A stretch of 64,000 nucleotides of DNA from Hyaloperonospora brassicae (lineage: Eukaryota > Oomycota > Peronosporomycetes > Peronosporales > Peronosporaceae). Both the position numbers and the translations under genes were made by a program. Under the pieces are notes generated by a model. The model was given only the letters and a program-made list of their open reading frames with translations, did not search any database and was not told the origin of the DNA. Below are positions 32,608 through 43,039 of the stretch, piece after piece. The stretch spans positions 62,001 to 126,000 of the forward strand of contig CANTFL010001198.1 in assembly GCA_947650285.1 (NCBI GenBank), given 5' to 3'. The number at the start of each line of letters is the position of its first letter. Positions within the stretch are counted from its first letter, which is position 1.

Positions 32608-34539
32608 CGTATTCTGCCTTTTGGACACTGGCTGTCTCGCGGATGTATCACATTACGTGAGTAGTTAGGATTTCTAACATGAATGACAAAGCCACGAAGC
32701 GAAATCGTCATTCAAGTGTATAATTAGTACTAGATTCACGGTTGCAAAGAATTTGATCATAAGACGATTTTCATGGAGTGACAATCATCTTTTTTTGTGA
32801 CGATGGTAAATTACATCCATTGAAGCGTGTTGTGAAAGCGTGCAATCTATTAAAATGATTGCAAGCGCTCCACATCGAAGGCCATTAATCAGTACGTATT
32901 AGCGCCTTATTACGATGTCCAGTTGTGCTACATGCATTAATTTGTCGTCTTGTGCTGCCTGAAGGTCGTTCTATACCAGTTTTTACGTTATTGGAAATGT
33001 ACACCTTGAATCTGCACTGTCTGATCCCGAAAAAGCTTTGCGATACCGTCAAGAAGTGACAGCTACACTTTACGCCGATTTTAAACCAAAAGACATGAGT
33101 AAACAGATTGGAGCAAGTGGACATGCCATCGAACGATCGAAACCATTCATGATCACGCTCGTCGCTCCTACTCCTTTTCCTTCTTGTAAATCGTCTGTCG
33201 ATGGAGGAAATGATTAGGGTTCTACTTGATGTGTTGAATGGGAGAATGTATATGTTATGGGTGGAAGGATACGACGGATCCTAGGTATCTTCGGATTTAA
33301 TTGCGTGGTGCACATCAATGGAGCAGTTTTCATTTAATTGGTGAATATTTTTTCATCTCGAGTACAATTTACTTTTCTGATTACTACATACGTTATGTAT
33401 TTTCCCTATTATTTTGTCATTTGCGGTGCAGTTTTATTGTGTTTGCCAATTCTCAAGGAAGTCCCCTCAATTTACTTTTGAGACAAGGAATTGCAAAACG
33501 AGGCTTTCCTATTGCAGCCTTACCACCAACACGTCACAAAAAGAGTGAAACATTATGGACGCAACTTTGCGATGGAGCTCCACATCACGGATAGAATTTC
33601 TGCAGTGAGACAAGCGAATTCCCTCAACTGTGCCATACGTTACGTCTTTTCCAGTACAACGACCTTCCACAAAGCCCGTGTCATCTAAATTTGACTACAG
33701 CAATCGAATCGTTTAACGAAAATTATTGACACGTGACACGGCTCTTTCGCATTGATGTTTGTTTTTAGCCGTAGTACCACTGGCCTCGTCACATGAACTG
33801 TGCCTGAGCACATCAACTCGAAGACAACGAAGAAGCAGTGAGTCGGCCACTCGGTCAACTCCATGTTCGAGATGAAAAAAAACTCAGCACTGAAGGTCTG
33901 TCTGTGCAGATCGAAGAAATGCAGCACTTGGTTGATCAACCGAACACGATGCATGGCCGACGTCTTGCCTCAGCCGTGTGCGCCAAAATAAGCCCTTTGC
34001 AGGTATGCAGCTGACTCACGCCAAGCAGACGCGACTGAGAGGTACTGGAAAGAGGCACAGTTTGTCACATGTTAGCTCTTCGGGCACGGCACTGTGGCCG
34101 AAGATGGTCTCCAAGGATCAAGCAACAGTAAGGCAGCGGCATCTCAAGACGCATGCCACGTCACAGACCGATACACAAAATCACTTTGCTCGCGCTCCGT
34201 TCAAATCACAACTGACAGCGTCACGTGTGAAAAGGGCCAACAAGTGCCAAATGCTCAACGAATGCGCATGAAAGTCGCACGATTTCGACTCTCTTCGGCT
34301 CCTTCGAGCCGCTGCACTCCCCACTGCTCTCCTCGAACTCGCAAAAAAATACCTTCCGGCCAACCGAAATAAATCCACTACCGCGAACCCCTTTCCCCAT
34401 TCTTTCCAGTGGCCGTCACGACGCAGTGGATGGCACCGCCTGATCCGTGCGGTCCCTTCGCGCAGCAGTCGGTCGGCCGCCGCCGCCATGCGCAGCGTCA
34501 CTTGCCGTCCTCACGTGGCCAGTGCAGACCGTCTCGTCC
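32608..34539. other. Region between copia element and PP2C, with coding trace
   Basis: No intact gene recognised. On the minus strand 33685-33545 an open stretch reads like protein (DDTGFVEGRCTGKDVTYG... then HCRNSIRDVELHRKVASIM) and a different minus frame at 33954-33688 is also open, which suggests a decayed gene or transposon of about 400 bases. I could not assign a family. The last 150 bases before the PP2C ATG are GC-richer and include a CCCATTCTTTCC initiator-like word at 34398. Confidence 0.4.
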
Positions 34540-35652
34540 ATGGGAAGCTCCTGCTCGTGCGCGCGCGACCCCAGTCACGTGCTCGTCGCCGCGCCCCGCC
34601 ACAAGTGCCCGTTGGCCGACCGCCTGCGCCCCTGCAGCTCACTCACAGACACGCACTCGTCCACGGGCGTCCGACCGCTCGACCGACCACAGGACTGCGT
34701 CGACGCCACGGCAGCAGTCCCTCTCGCGAGTCCAGCGCCGAGTCCGACGCCGTCGAGTCCCTTTGTGCGCGACTACGCGGCCGTGTCGACTCAGAACAGT
34801 CAGTTCCGCGCGCACATGGAGGACGAGTGCGTGGCGATCCCCACGTTCCGCGCGTTCCCCGACGATCCCGTCGTGAGCTCCTTCTTCGGCGTCTACGACG
34901 GCCACGGCGGCGACTTTTGCGCCAAGTACGCGGCCGCACACTTTCACGTGACACTCGCTGCGCGTCTGCAAGCGGCGCACAATGCCTCACGAGCGCTATC
35001 CGTCCACAAGAGCCACTCCACCAGAGCCGACGCCAGAGCGGACGTCTTGAGCAGCGCCGACATCGAGCGCTGCTACGCAGAGGCCTTTGCCGCTCTGGAC
35101 GAGGAGCTACAGGACTTTGACGAGTCGTCCGAGAGCGGCTCGACGGCAGTCACGTGTCTCGTGCGTCAGTACAAAGGCCGAACGACGTTCCACATTGCGA
35201 ACGTCGGGGACTCGCGAGCGATCTTCTGCTGCAACGGACAGACGTCGCGGCTGTCGGTGGACCACAAGGCCACGAACAAAGACGAAGTGAAGCGGATCCG
35301 CGACCTGAACGGCATCATCGTCAACAAGCGCGTGGCGGGGTCCATCGCTGTCACGCGGGCGCTGGGCCAGGCCGACGAGAAGAAGTTCATCACGAGCGCA
35401 CCGCACATTGAGTCGCTGGAGGTCGCGTCGGACGATGCGATCCTCGTGTTGGTGAGCGACGGCATCACGGACGTCTTCCGGGACGAGGAGCTCATGGAGT
35501 TTGTTGCCACGCGCCTGGCAGAGGGCGAGAAGTCGGTCACGATCGGCGACATGCTGCTCGACGAGGCGAAAGCACAGGGGTCGACGGACAATATGACTGC
35601 GGTGATCATTTGTTTCGGGAAGAGGAGAGCGGGAGGTGGCGGTGACGTCTAG
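34540..35652 (+). CDS. PP2C-family protein phosphatase, predicted N-myristoylated
   Basis: Mg/Mn-dependent Ser/Thr phosphatase, single exon, 370 aa. The open frame extends to a GTG at 34447, but the ATG at 34540 is preferred: it gives MGSSCSCAR, a classic N-myristoylation context with adjacent cysteines suited to palmitoylation. PPM motifs in order: FRAHMED, FGVYDGHGGDFC, GSTAV, IANVGDSRAIF, DHKATNKDE, RVAGSIAVTRALGQ, LVSDGITDV and GSTDNMTAV. The metal-coordinating acids (ED, DG, SDG, DN) are all present, so an active enzyme is expected. A Pro/Ser/Thr-rich linker (residues about 20-75) separates the lipid anchor from the catalytic domain. It converges on the PDZ gene with 161 bases between stops. 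Its GC content is high compared with flanking retroelement DNA. Confidence 0.92.
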   Translation: MGSSCSCARDPSHVLVAAPRHKCPLADRLRPCSSLTDTHSSTGVRPLDRPQDCVDATAAVPLASPAPSPTPSSPFVRDYAAVSTQNSQFRAHMEDECVAIPTFRAFPDDPVVSSFFGVYDGHGGDFCAKYAAAHFHVTLAARLQAAHNASRALSVHKSHSTRADARADVLSSADIERCYAEAFAALDEELQDFDESSESGSTAVTCLVRQYKGRTTFHIANVGDSRAIFCCNGQTSRLSVDHKATNKDEVKRIRDLNGIIVNKRVAGSIAVTRALGQADEKKFITSAPHIESLEVASDDAILVLVSDGITDVFRDEELMEFVATRLAEGEKSVTIGDMLLDEAKAQGSTDNMTAVIICFGKRRAGGGGDV

Positions 35653-35813
35653 GACCACTGGTCGCTCGCACTGTCCACGCAAGCAGCAGAGCTGGCTGGA
35701 AGGCTTCTTGCGCTCTTCGTCGTACGTCAGAACGAGGTGACGATGTATCTGGTGACGACAGGAATCGCCGACGGTCGTGCCCACATGTGGCATCGGTTCT
35801 GCTTCCACTCGAG

Positions 35814-36785
35814 TCACAAGTCGAGATAACGAGGCTCGGTGCGTTCCGGTGACGTGCGTCGGAACGTGAGCACGAGTGGTTTCGGAGCCACTTGCATGAC
35901 TTGGCACGTCGTCTTGAACCCCAAGCGGAACACGTCGTGGTGGTTGATGGTCAAGAGCTGATCGCCCACACTCACTTTGCCGTACCTGCCGCTACCCCCG
36001 CGACCCGCTACGCCAGACGCGTTCATGGCCGTGACAACCGGATAGGACTTGCCGGTTTCCGGTTTCAAACTCATTCCAAGCGGGCCGTCCTCTTCTCGCC
36101 AGATGACGTAGCTCAAGGACCGCTCGAGTCGCTCTCGACTCTTTTGCAGATCGGTGCGCGCAACCGTCGAAAGCCGCCGCGGTCTCGTCGTCAGGCTCTG
36201 CAACTCGTGCGAAGCAGGTCTTCGAAACCTCAGCACGGCCGGCCGCACGCCGCTGTCGAGAATCTGCATGACGGCGTCGAAAGGCACAGCGTTGCGCTTC
36301 GTGTTGCGGTCGTTGATAGCGATGAGGAAATCGCCTTCGCGGAGGTTCCACATCCCGGGCAACGAGTCGTTGCCTTCGGCCACTTCCACACACGGATAGC
36401 CTGTGATGTCACACGAGATGAAGCCGAGGGAGCCGAGACTGGAACCGTACCAGAGCAAGATCTCGTACTGCAAATGGTCTTCGTCCACCTCTTCCGGCAC
36501 CGACAGTGCGTCTACTGAAGAGGTGGTAGAAGTCGTGCGCTCAGTTGATGTGCAGCTGCATTGACGCAGCTTGAGGCGACCCCGCAGGAACATCTGGATC
36601 TTGTACGCAGCGTCTTCCTCGGAGATCGCTACCGTGAGCCACTTGTTGAAGGACTGCGGGGCCGGAGCCACGCACGTGAGGCAATCATCGCTGTCCTGTG
36701 GCTGCTCTTCGCGCATTGGCACTTTCGTTGAGGTGGGCACGAAAACGTCTTCCAGGTCGCGCATCAGCATCTTGTCAACACCCAT
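35814..36785 (-). CDS. Two-PDZ-domain protein with IQ-like motif
   Basis: Single exon, ATG at 36785, 323 aa. Around residues 57-76 is an IQ-like calmodulin-binding helix (AAYKIQMFLRGRLKLRQ). Two PDZ-like modules follow: about residues 105-190 (SLGFISCDI ... LREGDFLIAINDRN ... PAVLRFRRP) and about 225-315 (GPLGMSLKPETG ... VSVGDQLLTINHHDV ... LVLTFRR). Both keep the glycine-rich carboxylate loop region and the GD-x-L-x-x-IN strand. No transmembrane segment or signal peptide is visible, so a cytosolic scaffold is likely. Partners are unknown. Confidence 0.8.
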   Translation of the reverse strand: MGVDKMLMRDLEDVFVPTSTKVPMREEQPQDSDDCLTCVAPAPQSFNKWLTVAISEEDAAYKIQMFLRGRLKLRQCSCTSTERTTSTTSSVDALSVPEEVDEDHLQYEILLWYGSSLGSLGFISCDITGYPCVEVAEGNDSLPGMWNLREGDFLIAINDRNTKRNAVPFDAVMQILDSGVRPAVLRFRRPASHELQSLTTRPRRLSTVARTDLQKSRERLERSLSYVIWREEDGPLGMSLKPETGKSYPVVTAMNASGVAGRGGSGRYGKVSVGDQLLTINHHDVFRLGFKTTCQVMQVAPKPLVLTFRRTSPERTEPRYLDL

Positions 36786-38050
36786 TGAAGTCCCGGCCAG
36801 TGTGTGCCTTAGTTATGGAGAAGTGGTGACGACTGGAAATCCAAATGGTCGCTGCTTACTACTGATCAGACGCTGGAAGACAAGCGAGAACTGAGGTGGG
36901 AAGAAGCAAATGGAAGGCGACGACGGTGGTGATGTAAATAAAGCACGGGATAGTGGAGCCGCTTGAGTCTCTGTGGGGAACCAATTGTCAGTGTGTTTGT
37001 TGTTGTTGTTGTTTGGGACGAACGCATGGGACGTTACGGCGTACGCGTCGAATTCCTCGACAATCGACCGCGTTATCTCAGCAGCTTTTACCAAATGGTA
37101 TGAAACCAAAACGGCGGCGAACATTCGGCGAGCAAACGGTAAACGCAATGGGCACTCACCGATCCGACTCCATTGCGCGCAGTAACATCTATCGTTGTAT
37201 TGTACGTCAGTGCTACTGCGTAAACTGCCATACTTCAGAGCATCGCAAGCCGACATCAGTCTTTTCTTTCAGCTCTTTTCGCACGAGCTGACCTTAGGGA
37301 AATCACGTCAGCGAGAAGTTGGGTGCGTGCGTTACTTCGTCGTGGTGTCATACGCTTATGCACACACCCCGCCCGCCCGTTCGATATTGGCTGTCTTGAT
37401 GCCACTGCGTCCAGATCGACGCTTTACGATCGCGCGGTCGGTGGTGCAAAGAAGCAAGCAAGTAGCTTGAACACGGCTGTGTGAATAATGATCACGCTCT
37501 CTGGGTACTGTGGTGTCGGACGTATCCTCATTCTGTGCGCAGCGCACGTACCGATCGGCCAACAACTTCGGACGTCTTGACCCGAATGCTGACTATTTGC
37601 ACAATGTGACGTGCTACTGCGCTTGCCCGCAAGGATGAGCGATTCGGACAGTGTCCAGCGCGGAGGCAGCTAATGGCCACTTACACCGTACTGACAATGA
37701 CCGATGACCGTTACTTCGAAAAACGACTCCTTAGTGCTTATCTCGCCACATATTGTGCTTTCAGTGGTTTATCCCACAACTGTCGTGACGGGACCTACAA
37801 AGGCTTTCGTGCGGACTTCAAGACATGTACCGAGCGCTTATAGCTGATATAGTAGGCACATCGCTACAAGCTGAGCGTCGATTGTGCATAGCGGCAAGCA
37901 AAATACAGCTGTGATTGTTTCAAAGTTCGGCATTTGCAACTCTTAGTTCGATTAAGGGCCATATATCTCTTGATATGTGCTTTTTCTTTTGTGTCGGGAT
38001 GTGCTGTCGCCCGCTCACATTTGGTCCACCGAGCGCAGAAGCTCTAGATG
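36786..38050. other. Intergenic region, no gene seen
   Basis: About 1.3 kb with only short frames. The first 200 bases should hold the promoter of the PDZ gene. Nothing else recognised. Confidence 0.45.
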
Positions 38051-38138
38051 AATCCACATTTATGACAGCGTGACGACAATCCACATATATGACAGCGTGA
38101 CGACAATCCACATATATGACAGCGTGACGACAATCCAC
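38051..38138. repeat. 27-bp tandem repeat, about 3.3 copies
   Basis: Three head-to-tail 27-bp units (38051-38077, 38078-38104, 38105-38131) built on AATCCACATATATGACAGCG plus TGACGAC, then a partial AATCCAC. Copies differ at one position only (ATTTATG versus ATATATG). Confidence 0.9.
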
Positions 38139-38665
38139 GACTCATTGCTTCTTTGTGAAAGCTGCAGACATGTACTGCTACGGCAGAGTACGTTACCGAC
38201 TACTCTGCGTACTGGTGAAGGTCACCGGTCACAGGCAATTACGAACATGTGCCAGCGGCATCACAATGAATCCACGCCGCTCCGAGCAAAGACCTGACGC
38301 AATGTTGCAAGGCACAGATATGACCTTTCTCTTCATTACTAGATTCATCGTCACGGTTATCAAGTTGACATAGACGACAACCCATTGTTAATGCTAACAC
38401 TGTTCTCGTCGTCATCGTAAGCTCATTTCGTAGTCTCAATCGACGATGTTTGCGAAGACTTTGGGTCTCAACTGACAATGTTTGCAGAAGGCCCTAAGAT
38501 GCCATGTCGCTTGTACCAGTGAGGATGAACGTCAATGAAAAAACAAGCACGACATTCCTCGCCATGGGATGCTTCTACACCTCACAACAAGTTGAGACGA
38601 AGGCGTATGAACCAGATTCCAATCGCAGTAGTTAAATGACAAAGTGTACAAAAGGAAGCACTTGA
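38139..38665. other. Spacer, no gene seen
   Basis: About 530 bases between the 27-bp tandem repeat and the truncated gypsy LTR. No convincing coding frame, repeat or RNA gene. Confidence 0.4.
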
Positions 38666-39106
38666 TGTAACTGGTTAGCCTGTTACATGAAATGGTCGCT
38701 AAGAAGAAAAGGGCAACAAAGAATATTACGTTGCATATTCTTTTAACAATATCACAAAGCACAGTGATATTGTTGAGATAACCGAAGGGTCTACTCATTG
38801 GTTGATATCGTGACTATATTAACTCACAAATCGCTGCTAGACGCGCGCAATGGGTGGTGAGTAGAAGTCATCATACATTTCGTTAGATTAATATAATTAA
38901 GTCAAGACAAATTAAGAACAAAAATTGATAGGACTTAATATATATTAAATAACAGTTTAACTTTTACCACGACTAAATTCTTTAATTTTGTCGCTCACAT
39001 TCCTCTGTATAGTGTAATACATAGCAGGGCACTGACTATCACTGTTGTCAGTGGAAGTGAGCTCCGTACTGGTCAACCAGTACGTTGTCATCAGTGCCCC
39101 GATACA
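38666..39106 (+). repeat. LTR of a truncated gypsy element
   Basis: A 441-bp sequence homologous throughout to the LTRs at 53220 and 60805 but more diverged. It starts TGTAACTGGTTAGCC and ends GTGCCCCGATACA, followed by the same CCTGGAAGCACTT primer-site context as the 53-kb copy. Confidence 0.85.
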
Positions 39107-39156
39107 CCTGGAAGCACTTCGAAGTCCGTCCAAGGACCACACTCGCATCGCTTAAC

Positions 39157-40130
39157 ATGAATATGTTGGACGAAGTCGAAGGCGACAGATTTTACGGTAG
39201 TCGTAAAAGCTACTCTCATTTGAGCGATGTCGAATGGAGTGCGATCGAACAACTGAGTACGACCGTTGGCGAAGAAGCTATCTGGGTCATGCTATTCTAC
39301 AAGAGATAGAGACCAACCGCATGCCGTCATCAGCAAGTTCTTGCAACTAGTGTAACGGGGCAAACCCTTGCGTGAACTTAACGCAAGGGCTATCGTGCAC
39401 CGACAAGCGTACACGAGGCAACCGAGGAAGCGGTAGGTAAGTCAGGGGCAACACTGTCTTAGGGAAAAGTAGAACTGTTATATTAATATAATTAAGTCTT
39501 TAACCACTGTCTCTCTGTTTGACTTAATTTAATTATACTAATCTTACTGAATGTATGACGACGTCTCGTCACCGCTCATTGCGCGCGTCTTGCGGCGATT
39601 GGTGGGTTGATATCGTCAAGATATCAACCAATGAGCAGAATCTTCGGTCGACCCATCAATATCACCACTATTGGTGATATTGTTATAACGAATATTCAAC
39701 ATAATATTCTTTATTGTCATTATCTCTCAAATGAAAATTTCCATGTAACGGGCTGCCCCGTTACAGACTAAAACGTGACGAGTCACGAGCGCAGGTGACC
39801 GTGATGCATTCAAGATCTCCATAGGACTGAAACTTCAAGACAGCACCATCCGCAGTGCGCAGAGTCGACGCGTGAACATCGACGGGAACGTCTTAAGTTT
39901 AAGATCTTCAAGTACCGAGAAGTTGAGGGAGAGCCTCCGTTACAATGGTTCGTCGAGGTAAATGGTGCCATCGAAGCCCATCGAATCGACGATGAGCGAT
40001 CGCAAGTCGCATTTGCTCGGTCATACTTGACAGGGTGCTCCAGGAAGTAGGCCCTACAGCTCAAGTTGCACTACACATACGTGTTTGGGTCGTTATAAAC
40101 CCTTCAAGACCCTGCTCAGTGATACGTTTG
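39157..40130 (+). pseudogene. gypsy gag fragment, split by solo LTR
   Basis: Open from ATG 39157 for about 50 codons (NMLDEVEGDRFYGS...SHLSDVEWSAIE), then stopped by TAG at 39307 where the intact homologue at 53711 continues. Gag similarity resumes after the nested LTR in shifted frames. Non-functional. Confidence 0.75.
39351..39765 (-). repeat. Solo gypsy LTR nested in gag
   Basis: A 415-bp sequence starting TGTAACGGGG and ending CCCCGTTACA, homologous in reverse orientation to the 53-kb element LTR (shared GATATCAACC, ACGCGCGCAATG and AATATTC blocks). No internal sequence accompanies it. It is flanked by ACTA on both sides (39346-39349 and 39767-39770), each separated from the LTR by one G, a possible target duplication. 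Confidence 0.8.
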
Positions 40131-41418
40131 TGTGGCGGAGTGGTGATCACAAATTCCTTGTGATCCACGACTCTTCACTGACTCCCAGACGACCGACTAA
40201 CGGAGAGGGTACCCCGATTCCGTGCTCTGTGTCTTCTTGCTCACCTTGTGTACCCGTCGGTGGAGTGGGTTGCGCTCTTCTTGGTGGACTTGAGTTGAAG
40301 CTGAGCTCGACCGTTCTAGGGATAGGGGGTTTATCGGGTGGAAATTCTTCACCCGGTCAAACGTGGGGTGGATCGAGTGGAAATTCTTCACTCGATTGCA
40401 AGTACACTTGGGCGCTCTCCCAGAGTCGCCTGTATCTAAAGTTGATGCTTGATCCGCGAGCCTCTGACCACTTGAGCCGTCTCGCGATCTTGAATCTGAA
40501 CCGTTAGGTTCCCTGCGTCCTATTGCAGTTAAGGGGGGTGAGAACCGATGTTCCGCCTGGACAAACAATCCAAAAGCAAATTTTGTAAAGACGCGGGTGA
40601 CTCTCTATTCAACGGGAGGCCAAATTCCCTGCCCGGGAGAAGTCTGCGCGTGTCTTTTGTTGCAAATTCAATTCTGTCTAATGCCAACCAACCAAATCCA
40701 AATCCTATGACTATGCCTATCTGCTCGCTAGATCTCTGTTGCGTATACCATGTCTATGTCATTCACCTCTAGCATCATGTGGTCCACAGCAGATACTCGG
40801 GGGGCGGATCGCTCCGTAGCGGATTGCTAGGTAGTGGATCACTCCTTAGTGGATCGCTCCATAGTGGGTCGGGTAAATGGTGGATCGCTCCGTAGCGAAT
40901 CTCTAGGTAGTGGATCACTCCTTAGTGGATCGCTCCGTAGCGGATCGCTAGGTAGTGGATCACTCCATAGTGGATCGCTCCATAGTGGGTCGGTAAATGG
41001 TGGATCGCTCGGATAGTGGATCGAGGTATGTAGTGTATCGCGGTATGTGATCCACACAATTAGGTGTCCACACAACCAAGCATTACACACCTAGGGTGGA
41101 TCGTGATCAATCTCTCGAGTCTCTGATCGGGCATCCACCGTCTAATCGCCGTTACGTTTGAGACCTCGCATGTTTGATGGTGTTGAAGATTTACTCCTCC
41201 AGCTTGTTTCCATATTCACCTATTTTCCATTGTCGTTAGCTATCCAATATTCCAGTTGATGTTCACCCCTTGATCGATCCGGCTTTTGTAACGATGTGAT
41301 CCAAGCTCTTGATCGCGAATCACGATCGGCCAATCATCGATCCTTGACGATTCTCCATCATAACCGTTAGGTAATTTTACCACAAACTTTCCACAATCAT
41401 TTATTGCCATTAAGTCGT
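40131..41418 (+). repeat. Left arm of a 4.1-kb inverted repeat
   Basis: Begins TGTGGCGGAGTGGTGATCAC and runs inward about 1.29 kb. It is the reverse complement of 43040-44259 with very high identity: a 74-codon frame at 40548-40772 and its mirror at 43844-43620 have the same translation. The arm includes the 15-bp minisatellite at 40806-41030. Read outward (minus strand) it starts with GATCAGACGACTTAATGGCA and a 45-codon frame (MAINDCGKFVVKLPNGYD...). A diverged relative lies at about 62860-63213. Confidence 0.9.
40806..41030 (+). repeat. 15-bp minisatellite in left arm
   Basis: About 14 tandem units of GGATCGCTCCGTAGC-like 15-mers with variants (GGATCACTCCTTAGT, GGATCGCTAGGTAGT), interrupted twice by a GGGTC...AAATGGT unit. 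Because 15 is a multiple of 3, both strands translate to pentapeptide repeats (SLRSG/SLGSG and DPLWS/DPLRS). Confidence 0.9.
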
Positions 41419-43039
41419 CTGATCCCGTCCCTCGATCAACGCCACGGTTAAATCTCGTGATCACTTATCCACATCGCCAATCAAGTGAAGATCTTCTCCA
41501 CTTCCGCGGATATCAGAACTGTCACCAACATTATGCCGACGTATACCCAGACTTTGAAGAGCTGGTAGCCATCTCGCTTGTAATAAAGCCGCATGTCATG
41601 AAGCACCGCACAAAACCGGTTTCCGTAAGCCGAGCATAAATCAGCAGACGCCAGATGCTTTCTGCTTGCTTGAACCCATACAAGATCTTGCGAAGATCAA
41701 GTACTACCTTGCCTGAGTGCGTGAAGCCGATATCGCGCAGTGTGTCGCCCGAGACATCCATGCCACGCGACACCGACAGATAGATATCGAGGTGTGCCTC
41801 CTTTTCTGCCTTTGCATAGACATTTGGGATGTCGCCATACTTGGACGGCACACCCCAAGACGCCGCGAGCGCCAACACGACCTTGTCTGTGCTGATATCC
41901 ATCACCGCTGCGAAGGTGAAGTTGTGGTACACGCCCAGCACTTACTCGTTGTCTCAAGCAACGAGCCGTGCTTTGTGACGTTCCAGTTCGCCGTAAGCGC
42001 ATGTATCGGTTTTAAAACCCACTTCGAGTGCAGCGGATTTGATCGGCGCCTCTCTTCGTCACGCGCCATACTCCATTGCTCTGGAGCGCGCTGATTTCCT
42101 CAAGCATCGCGACTTCCCACTCCACGCGCTTCGAGCTGCGTATCGCTTGGGCATAGTTGGTCGGGTCTTTCTACTTACGCGAGGTTGACGACGTCAGCAA
42201 TCTCCATCCGCTTCTCAAATTGCGCTGCTACTTCTGCGCGCTTAGCAGCACCACGCGTCACGTGTGGCTGTCGCTGCCATGTTTATCTTCGCGGTTAAGC
42301 GGGCAGACGCACCGGAGTTCTCGGAGCTCGCTGACGTCGCGTCAGATGTTTGTTGTGCTCGCGCAGATGGCGCGCTTAATGTCTGCCGTATCCTTAGTGC
42401 TCCTGCAAACGACAGGGTCGCTGATCGCGTGCAGCAGTCGTTCTTTCTGCTCTGCTGAAAGCGTCACGATATTCTTTACATGCTGCGTCATGATGAAAAA
42501 GTTGCTCTTCAGGAGGTATATCCGGTACCCTTACGTGTCGCAGTTGCGGACGATGATCTGCCTCTCCTCTGGTCGCGGGTCCAGCGAGTTCTTGCCTGCA
42601 TCCCGTCGTACATTGCACGTCGAGCGAAACAGGACGTTGTCACGCAGATCTGGCACAACCTTCGTTAGTACCTAGTATGGCAATGCGCGTCGCTCATTCC
42701 CACATGTAGGGATGCGATTCAGAATGTACGTCGCATAGTCGACGGCGTCACTTCAGAAGAAGAGCGGCATGTTGCACACGATTATCACATCACTTGCCAT
42801 GTTGAGAACAGTCCTATGCATATGTTCAGCCTTGTCATTGCCCGCTTGATCGCGTGCTTCGCTAATTGGGCGTATAAAACTGGCCGTCTTGCAGAAGAGG
42901 TCCTCGTTTCGATACTCACCTCTAGAGAGAAGCGCAGAAGAATAATGATAAAAAGTGTGGATTGCGCCTACTGCATAAAGTGCGCGATCGAATTTATTGG
43001 TAAGGTGCGCTGAAAGATAGGCCCGTTATCATGAAGAAT
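41419..43039 (-). mobile_element. Degenerate copia pol fragment between inverted arms
   Basis: The minus strand at 41941-41531 encodes copia reverse transcriptase: YHNFTFAAVMDISTDKVVLA, then VPSKYGDIPNVYAKAEKEAHL, then KVVLDLRKILYGFKQAESIWR. Upstream on the same strand (42120-42000) is a SKWVLKPIHALTANWNVTKHG-like RT start in a shifted frame; 42150-43000 resembles linker/integrase debris with stops. No LTR of this copia element is recognised on either side. Confidence 0.7.

Larger units (their letters stand above)
38666..40130 (+). mobile_element. Truncated Ty3/gypsy copy (LTR plus gag), interrupted
   Basis: LTR (38666-39106), gag beginning ATGAATATGTTGGACG (ATG 39157), interruption by a solo LTR (39351-39765), then gag resuming (39767-40130) with ACCCTTCAAGACCCTGCTCAG matching the 53-kb element. 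It stops at 40130 where the inverted-repeat arm begins, so pol and the 3' LTR are missing. Confidence 0.8.

Noticed and set aside
34643..35907. Several long minus-strand ORFs over the PP2C gene
   Set aside because: High GC and strong codon bias in the PP2C gene keep the opposite frames open; the phosphatase motifs are on the plus strand.
42157..42675. 172-codon plus-strand ORF in the palindrome centre
   Set aside because: Antisense to the copia pol remnant; no family resemblance of its own.
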